Assembly (NCBI GenBank): GCA_025786725.1
Contig: JAHLTZ010000051.1
Location: 1 to 64,000, forward strand
Length of the DNA stretch: 64,000 bases
Source of the DNA: Syncephalis fuscata
Taxonomy: Eukaryota > Zoopagomycota > Zoopagomycetes > Zoopagales > Piptocephalidaceae
Direction: 5' to 3'
Below, piece after piece: positions 24,365-36,435 of the stretch; the first letter of the stretch is position 1, and each line of letters starts with the position of its first letter. A model generated the notes under the pieces. It was not told the DNA's origin, did not search any database, and saw only the letters and a program-made list of their open reading frames with translations. The translations under genes and the position numbers were made by a program.

Positions 24365-25495
24365 CTAAATTTAATTATTTGACTTTAAATCACATTCAAT
24401 GGCTTAATAGCTTGTTTATTATCAGTGTAATAACAATAGCAGAAACAACTAGTATTATTATTAAATGGGAAAATGTCTGTATTTATATGAATGCAACTAA
24501 TAGTAGTATGTTAATAGATAAGCAGTGCTATATTTATTTATTTAAACAAAGGAATACATAAATAATGATATACTAATACAAACCAGATGACTATACAGCA
24601 TATTGTGGCCCTGTTCTTGCCAAATCCAAATATCTCTTAAATCTATATCTATTGAAGAGGGTCAGTAAACGAGATGAGCCACATGTGCCAATGATGTTTG
24701 CTGCTTGACTACACCGCAATAAGTAGTAGTTGTTCAAACAACATTTGATCTGCACCTTACTGCCATTTGTTGCTCGATATGCTTTACACTCGCTAGACGT
24801 CAATGATCACAAGATCGCTGCTGGTTGCTGTTATATGTACTAAGGTCGGTAAACGGGCGTGGTGAGGTGCGATACAGTTGCGCCTTTTGGCTATGGAGCA
24901 CTGGATATGTAGTGTTCTAGAAGCTACATATCACGCAGTAGGTACTCCAACATGTTGTAGAAGGTGCTTTTCTGCACATAGTTGATTGGTCTTTTGTATA
25001 GTAACATTGGTACGCCTACCATGTGTTTGTTTGCGAGGTTGCCTTGCTGAGTATCTGGCTGTTGAGGCAACATAAGATTTGCGCTTGAAGATATCTGATA
25101 TCTGATGGTGCGAGCAAATGTTGTTTGAACAACTACTACTTATTGCGGTGTAGTCAAGCAGCAAACATCATTGGCACATGTGGCTCATCTCGTTTACTGA
25201 CCCTCTTCAATAGATATAGATTTAAGAGATATTTGGATTTGGCAAGAACAGGGCCACAATATGCTGTATAGTCATCTGGTTTGTATTAGTATATCATTAT
25301 TTATGTATTCCTTTGTTTAAATAAATAAATATAGCACTGCTTATCTATTAACATACTACTATTAGTTGCATTCATATAAATACAGACATTTTCCCATTTA
25401 ATAATATACTAGTTGTTTCTGCTATTGTTATTACACTGATAATAAACAAGCTATTAAGCCATTGAATGTGATTTAAAGTCAAATAATTAAATTTA
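24365..25495. repeat. Nested 1.13-kb foldback, right arm
   Basis: Mirror of 4,079-5,208: stems of ~385 bp around ~360 bp of unique DNA. Its right tip abuts the TIR of element B at about 25,472-25,500. The second locus lacks this foldback after its MULE relic, which suggests later insertion or loss. Confidence 0.75.
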
Positions 25496-28400
25496 ATACA
25501 TTCAGCAGTTGAGATAGACAATCGCTCTATTGAACATAATGATGGGTGGCGAGTGACATCAATCAGCACATACTCATCATCATAGATTTATTATCTCATA
25601 TGCATATACTCAGTACACATGTATCATTCCTATTCTATTCCTCACGACTATATATCATTTTATAACATACTAGACACATTTTATCGTTTATACACACTAA
25701 CACGCTTCATTTATTTCACTCATTACATTTTATGCACTATAATGTTAACACTGTTTTATATACTTTCTTGCCGTACATTTATCATTTTACATAGCATTTT
25801 ATACTCGCCTAGCCTTCTTCAATCCAAAACCATATTTACGTTTGTTCTAGCTTCATTATTAATGAGGATCGGCTCATTTCAACTCATTTACTCGTGGATA
25901 TATGCTCAGTAGATTTAACACCGCCATTTACATTTTTTCATTAAATAGTCACTTTAGTATATTTTATTTTATCATATAGTAGCTATGCTATATTCAAAAC
26001 TATTATTTCTTTATTTTCAGCTTTATTAGTCGTAAATTTTAGTTTATTCTGCTCATTTTATCCACTAAGTTATATGCGCTATGACTTTGACATGGCTATT
26101 CATACACTTTCAGCAAGATCATGACTATAAGAATGATACTGAGCAAATATATAATGCATATTGTTTATTCTATAATAAATATAATATGCTTTACAGCTAC
26201 TTGAACATTGGTACAAAGATAGATATAATAACAACAAGATTATAGACATTACTGAACGTGCCGTGATGTAACTATCAGTGTGTAAAATACAATGATGATC
26301 AACTAGCTGCCATTCTTGCATATAGCTACAATATTAATAGATCAATAAAAATATATTATCTATGATACGTTACCAGTCAATTGTAAATATATTTTGTCAC
26401 TTGAAATACTGAGTGTATTTGCTGTTTTATATGACATTGCTCAATTTAAATGCATAAACGTTTAACTGCCTAGAAATAATTAAAGTGCCAATAATTTACT
26501 AACACTCAGGCAGTTTTTGATCTATATCACAACATTTAAATTAGTTACAAATGATATTTTAATACCGTTGAATATAACTACAGGCACAAGTATCTTATAT
26601 ACGTCATTGTTTTAGCGATCATTTATTTGCTCTTGTATCTAGTATAGTAAATAAATTACAACCATATATACTAAGCACATTGCTATACACATTTATGCAT
26701 GTATGTTAAATATAACAAAAGCTATCAGCTATTGATACTGCAAAACAACAAGCTATTGCAAACTGTTGTAGTGGTGAGCTGGCTACAATAAGCTAACTGA
26801 TATGTATCTGCATCAGTAACAAGACTACGGTGATTACAACGCACCTATCAACAAATCATCTTTAAATCCAAGTTTCAATATAAACGTGCTGTATAAAGCA
26901 TTGACATTATTTATGGTTGCTAAAAGATACAGATATACTGGAATATAAATCAGCCAAATAAGTAATGAAGCAATCGTATAAATAGAAATAAACCGTATAT
27001 TATGAATATTGGAATATATACAAGTGGCTTGAATAAATACCATTATATGTTATTGCAGCTACATGTATTGTATAAATGATTTGTTATTGTTTCAGTCGTG
27101 TACACGCGTTATTATTACACGATAGTCATGGTGGTGGCGTATTTATGAAAAGTAAACACAAGATCACGTGCTATGTGCCTATTTGTTGTTGTGACCACGC
27201 CATCCAGTTCATCGGACTATTTACCGGTTTAGCAAGGCGTACACAGACCATTTGATATTCATTTCCGATGCAGGCCTGTTTTGGCTAGTGAGATCGTATT
27301 GAGCTGCACAAGACGATAGTGATACTACATGTTGTATATACAAATACCCAATACAAACAAACGACAATACAAACTACTAGGTATAAATGTAAAATAGTTT
27401 AGTTATTTACTGTGTAAAAGCCGCGCAAGATCAATCTGTAGTGCTCTATAACACTTTCTGTTTATTTTCTTCCACAACTTCGTTTACTCACTCACTACAT
27501 TATTATAGTTTACAAAGTATCTTAAAAGTAAGCAAGTGTTGCGTTTTGTAGTTGCGTTTGCACTGGATAGTGAATGATACTATAGTTTCTGTGCCAAGTT
27601 GGTTTGTTGCGTAGCACTTTGCGTTGTGCATATTTGTTTGTTTGGCTGCGCAATGCATCCTTAGCACTTACGTATTACCATTCATCCACTTGAACGGATA
27701 GTTCGGCTTGTTGTACTGTGGCAGAGCTTGCGTTTTGTATATTGTTTAAATGGTGTTAATTGCATGTTGTGCATTTGCTACAGCAAAAGTAGTTTATTAT
27801 GGCTACTCCATTCCATACGCGCGGTAGTTCTCAAACTGCCAAGCAGCCTATGCATAATCGTAAACGCACATTCTCTGAGGCGTATATGATGCAAGGCTGC
27901 AAGACGACCTTGAAAAAGGTCCGTGTGACGAAGCTGATATCGCGGCCAATACTTGCTTCGTCTGCACCATCCTTTGCCACGCCTGTCTTTAACTTCTTTG
28001 TAAATTACCACTCGTCAAATTGGACTGTCAGCGATGCAGCTCCAATGGAAGATGTTAAAACAGCCAATGCCTTTACTTTCGAGTCGCACTATTGCTCGCC
28101 CAGCGGTGCTGCCAACAAGGCAATGCCAATGGAAGGTGTTGAGTACACCAGCGCGCCCCAAGCTGCAGAGGCAAGATCAAGCGAGGATGAAGCGGTTCGA
28201 AAAGTAGCTGCTCCAAAGTCGCGCCGCAGTCTTGTGCACCGCGCTAGCGAGAAAGCACCAGTTAGTGCTAGCGATGACGAGAAGAAACAGGCGGATGTGG
28301 CCGAGGAGGAGCCGGTCGAGAGAGAAGAACTCGAAGAAGTAGTTGCACCAGGGCCACGAATTATCACAGTGACTTTTGATGACGACGAAGAAGAAGCATA

Positions 28401-29710
28401 GGCAAAGTAAGTAGAATATAAATTAAATAGAGCAATACTAATACTAATTTAGGCATCATTGCCATAAGGCGGGACCAGCAGACAAGCGGCACTGTACACC
28501 GGGCTCTGTTGTTCAATTATAGAACTTGACAGGGACTGGGAACAGTAGCCACTTGTCTTTTTGGTGGGCTAGCCACTTTTGCCGAATCACATTTTGTTTT
28601 ATTTTGTTTTATAGGTTTTGCACCAATAAATCAGTTTATAATTATTAAAATTTACTACAAATGAATACCAATACTAATGTTTAGACAATAGCTATTTAGG
28701 CAACAAGATACAACAACGCCATTTCTAAACTACTAATCGATTTAAATTAATATATCATTTATTATAAGTAACATACTAGTGAATATTAATATTTACACCC
28801 AATCAATATTGTTCATTAGATTTACAACAACTAGAAATCACTGTATTACTTTATACAAATATATAATCACTTGACTAGTACAAAAACTGTTACATAATAA
28901 ATACATTCAGTTCGTCTACACAAGTGGCATTATATACTATATGGCAATTGCAAACTTGTAACACTTGTTGCTGTTTAATTGTACGTATTATTATACACTT
29001 TGTTTTTATAGGAAATTAATTAACCAAGTATAATCTGGGATTCAAATGAATACATCTGATAGTATTGCGCAATCGAATTAGGCATTTATTTTATTGAGCA
29101 TAAAGCTAAGTAGTAAGTTATATTGCTTATCAGAATACTTATTATTATAAATTTATCACTTGGTATGCATAGATGTATGAACAGGTGAATTAAATGAATT
29201 GAGGCTTAATATTAATAAAACCAACGATACATAGCTATTGGATCTGAATAATACTCGATTGCTATATAATAAGATGTTGTACAACAGGACGAATACATAC
29301 TGATCAAAACATGAATAGCGGTGAAGCTATTGTGTATATATGCATAAGCAAATTTAAAGAAATGAGTTGGGATTTAGTAACACCAAAGCTAAAATAAAAC
29401 TAAAAACATTTTTGGATAGAGAAAAGCAGAATGTGTATAGAGTGATATATAATAGAAAGAATATAAAATATAAAAAGTGGTGTTAAACCTATATACGCAT
29501 AACACAATAAATGGAATGCGTAGATTGCATTGCAAACTATAATGAATAAAATACGTTTATTATATTATAGAATGATATAGGTAGATAGAGATATATGCAT
29601 ACTGGATAATGGATCTATGATGACGAGTATTTGATGATTGATGTCACTCACCATCCATCATCATGTTTAATAGATTGGATGTTATTAAATCTAGTCATTT
29701 GACACCAAAA
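25472..29710 (+). mobile_element. TIR element B, complete copy (4.2 kb)
   Basis: The left end reads GTCAAATAATTAAATTTAAT, then TTGAACATAATGATGGGTGG and GAGTGACATCAATCA. The right end is the inverted counterpart (GTCATTTGACACC at 29,695-29,706, preceded by TGATTGATGTCACTCACCAT in reading order). Inside are ~1.9 kb of AT-rich DNA without convincing genes (25,930-27,790), the 200-aa gene, and ~1.1 kb of further AT-rich DNA. No transposase was recognised. Confidence 0.65.
27799..28401 (+). CDS. Element-borne protein of unknown function, 200 aa (right copy)
   Basis: Intact mirror of 1,173-1,775, ATG to TAG with no intron needed. The upstream 300 bp is richer in GC than the rest of the element and probably holds the promoter. 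I compared the two coding copies base by base: four differences, each changing an amino acid (T to A, V to A, L to P and G to D, left to right), with none silent. The N-terminal half is identical. Function unknown. Confidence 0.6.
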   Translation: MATPFHTRGSSQTAKQPMHNRKRTFSEAYMMQGCKTTLKKVRVTKLISRPILASSAPSFATPVFNFFVNYHSSNWTVSDAAPMEDVKTANAFTFESHYCSPSGAANKAMPMEGVEYTSAPQAAEARSSEDEAVRKVAAPKSRRSLVHRASEKAPVSASDDEKKQADVAEEEPVEREELEEVVAPGPRIITVTFDDDEEEA

Positions 29711-30660
29711 CTGATATAATTATAGAAAATGCCATTGGTAAACCAATGAGTGTAGTTAAAAAATAGATAACAAAAAATAACCGGTTTATTAATTGAACTA
29801 CGCAGTTTGTGTAATGTAAAGATTATCAGTAAGACGAATTAAAAAATGCTAAAAATACCAAACTACGTCACTTGCTGCATGATGTCCACGTATTACTGCG
29901 TTGTTTTAGTAATACAATGATTAATACTGATGAGCTAACTGGCATCAACACGTCAGCTGCTATACATACTAATGGTAGTTATTATAATGCAGTTGCTTAA
30001 AATTACTACTATTTATTATTGAACCTATTTTTTATATATACAAACTAAAATAGATAAAGTACAACAAGCTATTTAGCACAAAACAGACTAAACAGCTTAA
30101 AACTAATCAACATAGTGGCTTATTTATTGAAAAAGGTTTATCCAGTAGTGCTACAATAAATAATGACTAAAGAGGTTCTAAACTACGTCATTGGCCTGCA
30201 ACTTATTTTAATTAGGCATCGGTTAATCATTGCTTGCAGTTTATGGCAGTCAATGACCCATAAAAAGCACCATTGCCTAAATTATAAATGGTCTTGCTCG
30301 TTTCATGAAGCATTATTAGCTATTAATTGGGACGATGTTGCACGCTTGGTAGGTTTTAAAAATAGAACCGAGCCTACCAACCAATCGTTCGCTTTAAACT
30401 TTTCGGCTCTACTATTTCTAGCGTTTCAGCTGGCCAATTAAAGTGTAGATAATAATAGCCTGATTGCTTGGCTAGGATTACCCGCTTAGCATGTGATAGT
30501 GTTGCGCATACTACTGACAAGTCTATAGTGATATAAATATGCTACTCGCTTTGACCATGATTGATCAGGTTGCATCGTAGCAACTTGTATCTTTCATTAT
30601 TCTAGCACTGTTTATTCATTTTTGGCCTATTTAAACCATTCGCTTCTTACCTAGTTTAAC
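29711..30660. other. AT-rich DNA without recognised gene
   Basis: A 92-codon frame (30,163-30,441) includes a more protein-like stretch (HEALLAINWDDVARLVGF), but no family, splice context or conserved copy supports it. The last ~60 bp before 30,661 hold a plausible core promoter for the secreted peptide (TTTAAACC near 30,633). Confidence 0.35.
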
Positions 30661-30855
30661 ATGAAATTGGCTGCCACAATCATTACTACTCTTGCTGTTT
30701 TGGTCGCAGTCGCCTCTGTCAAAGCATCACCATTGCCTGCCATGCCTTTATTTGGTGTCACAGCATCTCCACTCGCTAGTAGCTTTGTTAGCGATTCGCC
30801 GGATTATAGACGTAACAATTCGCCGGATTATAGACGTGGCAATACTTTCTTCTAA
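30661..30855 (+). CDS. Small secreted peptide precursor with SPDYRR repeats
   Basis: 64 aa. The N-terminus is a clear signal peptide (MKLAATIITTLAVLVAVASVKA, cleavage expected after ~22). The mature part is short and ends with two tandem 8-residue units, SPDYRRNN and SPDYRRGN, then TFF. Each unit ends in Arg-Arg, the type of site cut by the Golgi protease Kex2, so processing could release small Tyr-containing peptides. Fungal pheromone precursors, Kex2-processed repeat proteins and ribosomally made cyclic peptide precursors share this layout. At DNA level the 24-nt repeat is nearly perfect (ATTCGCCGGATTATAGACGT twice), indicating recent duplication. No UstY-type or transport genes were seen nearby. 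No homologue is recognised. Confidence 0.6.
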   Translation: MKLAATIITTLAVLVAVASVKASPLPAMPLFGVTASPLASSFVSDSPDYRRNNSPDYRRGNTFF

Positions 30856-31161
30856 TATCAATCTTCAACTTGCTATTCGGCTGTTTATAAAAATAACTAA
30901 TAAATCTTTATATAATCAACACATTGTTTTGCTGTACGACGTCTTTTTAATCTCTTTCATTATTACAAATGATGGAGTGGGCACACATTTGTAATGGTTG
31001 TAGCAAATACATTTATAATTATTCGAATAAAATAGGAATAACAATTTAGCGAATCATCCAAATTGATCACTTTTTACAATGAAATCGTTTTATTGTGCAT
31101 ATTTATTGCATCAAAGGGCTAAAATGTGTCGAACAGTTGGTTTAAAAGTTAATTAAAATGG

Positions 31162-33037
31162 CTAAGGACCGGCAGGAAGGGCAGCGATGGCAGGATTGGC
31201 ACGTTCATAGCTCCATATTCTTGCGCGGAAGTCTCCTGAGCCGGTTGCAAATAGATTGCCTTTTGGACTAATTGCCACAGAAATTACTACATCATAGCAT
31301 CAAATATATGCAATTAATAACAGCGATCATCACATTAGTCTAATAGCTTACCAGAATTTTTATGGCCATGAAGAACAAATAGTTTTTGCGCCTTAACCGG
31401 GTCCCAGAACTGAACGGCTCGATCTTTACTACCGCTAATTACCCAGTTACCGCACGGCGAACAGGCAACCGATAGGACAAAGTCTTTGTGGCCGGTAAAT
31501 GTTGTGGTACAGGCGTTGGCTCCCGACCGGCTATTAGGCGTGGTGCCTCGTCCAAGTTCCCACATTTTAATTGATTTATCCAAAGAACCGGATACCAAGT
31601 GTTTGCCTATTAAACAACAAACATTTAGTCGTTATTGAAGTAGTAGCGGTAGTAGTAGTAGTAGCAATCACTTACCATCCGGTGCAAATACTACCGAATA
31701 CACAGAGTCTCGATGGCCTTCAAATCGTTCAACAAATTCACCTGTACGTGTTTCCCAGACACGCACCATACGATCTAGACTACCTGCAGCGACGTATTTA
31801 CCATCTGGACTAAAGGCAACGCTAGTAACGCCAGCATCTTTGCTGCCATGATCTTCCACAACCAGTGTGTGTAATAATCGGCCATTCTCCGCATCCCAGA
31901 TGCGTGCCGTTCTGTCGCCACTACCGCTGACAATAAGTCGGCCGTCACATGAATAGTCCAAGGAGTAGATGTCCTGTGTATGTCCTTGTAATACAGTACG
32001 AATTTGTTTTGCCACAAGATCCCAAATCTATATAATTATAATTATAATAAATATTGTTACTATTAATACTGTTTAATTGAACCGTTCTATCAATTACTTA
32101 CACGGATCTGACGATCTTCAGCACCTGTAGCAATAAATTTACCATCTGGACTAAAGCATACGGATCGAATGTATAAATCGCCTTCACTTGACACCGACTC
32201 ATCAGCTAATACACTAAAATTTAATTCACGTAATAGTATCAATATCGCTAATACAATACACTATTAATAAGCACTATTTACCTAATTCGCTGCCCAGTAA
32301 CAACATCGTAGATCTGTGCCGTTCGATTACATCCAGTGGCCAAATACTTGCCATCGTGACTGAAATTAACGCAGCAAACCACACTATGCAAATAGATGAT
32401 TCAATATTAGATTTACGATAATTAAAGGTTTCTAGGACTACATGTTGGCGTCAACCTACCTAGAATGGTCTAATGTATGTACAAGATCAACATCAAGCAG
32501 TTTAGGCATTTTACTATTAAATCTATACAAGGCTAAATAAGTAATCCTAAGTTTATTGGATACATGTCCACTTACGCAATAACCCAATCTGACCCCTCAC
32601 GACGCATACCACTCTGAGTCACCTCAGTATCCATATCTACTGGTGTACGACGTACCACAGAAGAGGCCGATGATGGTGGCGGTGGCTGCTGTGACGGTAT
32701 CGACGATGGGGGTTGCGAAAGTCTTGGTGTACCCGGATTATTGCCACGTCCGCTGTTTGGCCGTCCAGGCTGCTGTTGCTGAGAAGCTTGTGATGGTGGC
32801 ATTTGTTGTACACCATAGCCTATATAGAAATAGATATATAAATGGATACATTTTAACGCAATCTAAAGGCTTACCTTGAGATGGACCACCCATATGTGGT
32901 GTACTAGACGAGGCAGGGTAGCCATGAGATGGTGCAGCACCTCCCGATGAATGTTCACCATCAACACGGGGACGCTTTGCATATCCAGCTTGCAATTGCG
33001 CCTGTTGTGGCGTTAATTGTTGCGGCGCTCCCTGTTG

Positions 33038-33068
<31 letters not shown>

Positions 33069-33820
33069 TGTTGTTGTTGCTGTTGCTGAGAGTGATAATA
33101 GCCAGCATGCTGTGCTTGTGTACTAGGATGTGGTGGTCCTTGATGTCCCGATGGCGGTGGCTGTTGCTGCTGTTGCTGCTGTTGCGATGGTGGCTGTTGT
33201 TGCTGCGGTGGTGGCTGCAACTGCGATGGATGTTGGTGCATGTGATGCATACCTTGCGACTGCGTATCATTAGCTGTCGCTGTTGGGTGTGGCGGCAAAG
33301 CAGGTCCACTTCCCGGTGCAATATTACCAAACAGTGTCGAACTATGATGACCAATTTGTGGTGGTGGTGGCTGCGATGGAGCCACAGCCGATCCACTGCC
33401 ACCAGCACGCAAATGTTCAATTTCACGCCGTAATCGCATAATCTCATCTTCATATCTACTCCAAATGTTACTACATTTAAACTCATAAATCACGCGTTAT
33501 AACCTACTGTTGTTTAATCTTGGCCTGATTCCGCTCCAGCTCCATTAAATTCTGCTGAAATAGCGTCATTTCTTGTACTTGTTGCGCCACAGCTATCCAG
33601 TTATTATATTAATTATTATATTCAATTATTATATTCAATTAGCGCCCGTCTATGCTTCATCGTACCACTTACTTTTCTGATCAAACTCGTCGCGCTGTAA
33701 CTTCAAATACGTAATCTCCTGGCTTAACTGATCATATTCATGGCGAATCTGATCCAAATATTCGTGTACTCGATTGGCCGCGGCCGTCGGTACCATTTGC
33801 CGATGATTATAGATGGACAT
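31162..33820 (-). CDS. TUP1: Tup1-type WD40 transcriptional corepressor
   Basis: Ten exons on the minus strand: 33,673-33,820; 33,508-33,592; 32,875-33,455; 32,576-32,819; 32,460-32,513; 32,282-32,383; 32,102-32,213; 31,676-32,027; 31,352-31,606; 31,162-31,286. Together they give 685 codons in frame with GT-AG junctions. The N-terminal ~95 residues form the Tup1 tetramerisation coiled coil ([30 protein letters not shown]). A ~280-residue Gln/Pro/His-rich linker includes a 19-Gln run. [18 protein letters not shown] introduces the C-terminal WD40 propeller with repeats ending in TAQIYD, RQIRIWD, TARIWD, MVRVWE, SIKMWE, VQFWD and ARIWS. In yeast the protein acts with Cyc8/Ssn6 in the nucleus, recruited by DNA-bound repressors. 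Nothing appears broken. Confidence 0.95.
33032..33088 (-). repeat. CAG/CAA tract encoding 19 glutamines in Tup1
   Basis: On the plus strand this is a run of CTG and TTG triplets (19 in total, including eight consecutive CTG). It is followed by further Gln-rich segments at 33,150-33,220. Such tracts are length-variable. Confidence 0.9.
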
Positions 33821-34422
33821 GATGTTACCTTCTACTGCAGTAACAGTAATAGATTATATTGAATTTGCACTCTTGTCAATGTATGCAAACAGTTAGATTG
33901 ATTCTTGTTCTTGGTAGTAATATGGATCATGTACAGATCCGTAAACAACAATGTCAGTCCAAGTCGGATGACAAAATAAAAACACCGATTTAGACAAGTA
34001 ATAGTCTGTAGTCGTTTGTAGTACTAAACGCATATACACTCGTCACCATCAATGAAGAGAAACTGCGCGAAAGCGTATAAATACGCGTGTGTTAACAATG
34101 GAGTGATAATGGTGGTGGTGGTGGCAGTAGTAGTTATAGTTAGTGTAGTGGTGTAATAGTATGCGGTAACAGATGAGAGAGAGAGAAAGTAGCAACAGCG
34201 TCGACAACTATTGAAACGGAATAATAAACGCAGAATCTCACACAAACCACCCACGTTTACACCTTATTCGTGTCGCGATTCGTGTTGTCACTTTGGTTAC
34301 AGACAACAACGCCCGATATTACCACTGGTGCCAAGAGTAGGACAGCCGGGATACACGAATTGGCAATAGAGACTATCTTAAAACAAAGAATAGGAAGATA
34401 AAAAGAGATAAGCGAGAATGTA

Positions 34423-34455
<33 letters not shown>

Positions 34456-34807
34456 GTGTGTTTATGTGTAAAAGTAAAATCCACAGAAATAGGGAAAATA
34501 TTGGTAATACCAGAAATGACGTTAACTGAGTTAATTAATTATTATGATTAACTGCGATCATTAATAGTAATCTAATTAGATTATAATTAATTAATGTTAA
34601 TATGTTAATCGTATTATTATAATTACGCTTAATATTCTTGATACGCTTTCTATTTCTTTTTTCCTATTAGCTGTTGTTGTACTATTGTTGCTATACTTGT
34701 TGCCAAGACTAACAAGAAATAATCGTTTAGGTAAAAGAAGCAACAGAGTTGACCCATCCACAGTGTAGCCATAGACGTATTCTTTCTCCTTTTACTTTCT
34801 TGTAGCA
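33821..34807. promoter_or_regulatory. Divergent intergenic region between Tup1 and hydrolase
   Basis: About 1 kb separates two divergently transcribed genes, so it should hold both promoters. It includes a GTATGT microsatellite (about 34,420-34,466), GGTGGT-type triplets (34,110-34,135) and AT-rich DNA at 34,530-34,640. A TTTCTTGTAG just before the hydrolase ATG could be an acceptor of a 5' UTR intron. No gene is seen. Confidence 0.5.
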
Positions 34808-36090
34808 ATGGCACCACTACAACACCTGTTGCTTGTATTTGTTCATGGCTTTCGGGGCGATGACACAACATTTGAAGTAACTATTACTAAATACTATGTA
34901 TCTGTATTCTAATAATAGAATACAACTCTCTATTAAATAGGCGTTTCCTGACCGATTGCGACAAGTTTTGACGAATTCATTACGGGATGTTGACGTAGAT
35001 GCCGTAGTTTATCCTCAATATGCAACCAGAGGTGATTTTACACAAGCTGTACACTCATTCTGTCACTGGTTACTTGACTTGACAGCTGAACGACAAAAAG
35101 CGTCTAAAAGTAAAGTTAATGTTATTTTACTCGGACATTCAATGGGTGGACTTATAGGTAAATAGACCCTATATCTATATATCTATATATCTATATACTA
35201 GATTGTATATACTAGATTGTATATTAATCTATAGTACTGCTTATTAGTGTCTGATGCACTTCAAAAACTACAAGATCAACCAGATAATGGATCAAGCTTG
35301 GCACTTGAACACCAACCAACAATACTCGCTCTACTGGCCTATGATACGCCATTCTTTGGTTTATCGTCGCCATTTATTTCACGTACAGCATATACACATG
35401 CCAACAACTGGGGTGGTACATTTGCTTCAACCGCAACATTGCTTTCATCGGCTGCCGTTCCTGCTGCCAAACTATTTGCGGGCAGTCGATGGAAGGCAGC
35501 CGCGGGCGGTGGTGTATTGGCAGCAGCATTATTAGGTACTGCATTTGCTAATCGCGATAAAGTAAAAGAAGGTGTATTATGGGCCTCTGAACATTTAATG
35601 TTTGCTGGTACATTAATGAATGAAGTAGAAATGAGAGAGCGGTAAGTAACAGAGATATATATATAAATACTTGTAATTAATTAATTAGTTAATTACTTGT
35701 GTGTGTGTGTGTGTGTATATTTAGTGTTGATAAACTACACACTCATCCAAATGTTCAATTTAGATGCTACTACAATGTGGTAATGTATATTTTGTATTTT
35801 AGTTTAATACAGCTTATCTAATACAACTATTGTATATCTATTACACATAGATTCGGGCCTCTAACGGTGAAAACTCCACCTTTATTCATCCACCACCATC
35901 ATCATTGGCATCTAGCTGTTTTATTCCAATACCGTCACAGGCCAAGGATGAAATTGATGCCCATACTACTATGTTTAGTCTAAGCAATCCCGTCTACTAT
36001 ACACTAGGTGATAACTCAATTAACTTTATATGCGACACAGTCAATATGTATTTAGAAAAGCAAAAACAAGAACAACTGCTATCGCAATAG
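34808..36090 (+). CDS. Alpha/beta-hydrolase (lipase/DUF676-like)
   Basis: Five exons (34,808-34,876; 34,941-35,157; 35,248-35,641; 35,725-35,779; 35,851-36,090) give 324 aa with GT-AG introns of 60-90 bp. Start of the fold: LLLVFVHGFRGDD (oxyanion HG). The nucleophile elbow is LLGHSMGGLIG with Ser in GHSMGG. LLAYDTPFFGL follows, typical of DUF676/lipase-like hydrolases. A hydrophobic Ala/Gly-rich stretch near residues 170-200 (GGGVLAAALLGTAFA) may be a membrane-associated segment. Likely an esterase, lipase or thioesterase; the substrate cannot be inferred. A His near the C-terminus (HTTMFSLSNPVYY) is a candidate third catalytic residue. It lies divergent from Tup1 and head-to-tail with the next gene. 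Confidence 0.85.
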
Positions 36091-36369
36091 TATAGGAAAT
36101 AATAAGAAAGAACAAATCGTCGTCTATCTATTCATATCTATATATCTATATATCTATATCTATATTTGTGTGTGTCTGTGTGTGTGTGATGGAATATGAA
36201 TAAACAACACTCCTTATTAATCTGTACTAATGCGTCACTCTCCTTCTCTAAATTCATTTGATAACAACGAACAAGCCATTACCACGACTGAACAGTAAAG
36301 TGTACTCATTGTAATTGCCAGTACTGCTTATTTGTTTGTTGCTGGTGTTGTTGCATTTCTCTTGTTGTA

Positions 36370-36435
36370 ATAGTAGTCGTTGTCGTTGTCGTAGTAGTAG
36401 TCGTAGTAGTCGTAGTCGTAGTAGTAGCCATAGTC
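36370..36435. repeat. GTC/GTA triplet microsatellite
   Basis: A degenerate run of GTT, GTC and GTA triplets in the spacer between the hydrolase and the UAS-UBX gene. No frame uses it. Confidence 0.7.

Larger units (their letters stand above)
1..29571. repeat. Giant inverted repeat (arms ~14.6 kb, spacer ~165 bp)
   Basis: The right arm (about 14,858-29,571) is the reverse complement of the left arm (about 8-14,692); paired coordinates sum to 29,548-29,579. Every gene in one arm has a mirror copy in the other, for example 1,173-1,775 with 27,799-28,401. The arms are not identical. They differ by scattered SNPs, by a cluster of 1-nt indels in the left CRN copy (about 7,830-8,340) and by denser substitutions near the centre (14,465-14,640). 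The first seven bases of the window no longer match the right arm, so the left arm is cut by the window edge or ends there. Either a real inverted duplication or a fold-back misassembly of two haplotypes would give this picture. Confidence 0.95.

Noticed and set aside
1-29571. A simple inverted-duplication artefact with identical arms
   Set aside because: The arms carry SNPs, indels and a strongly diverged tip, so a plain copied artefact is excluded; haplotype fold-back remains open and is listed as an alternative.
33013-33486. Long Ser/Asn/His- and Leu-rich frames on both strands over the Tup1 linker
   Set aside because: They are shadow frames of the CAG/CAA tract of Tup1.
36120-36190. TATATCTA and GT repeats after the hydrolase gene as a CRISPR-like array
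   Set aside because: Simple microsatellites without spacers, in a eukaryotic context.
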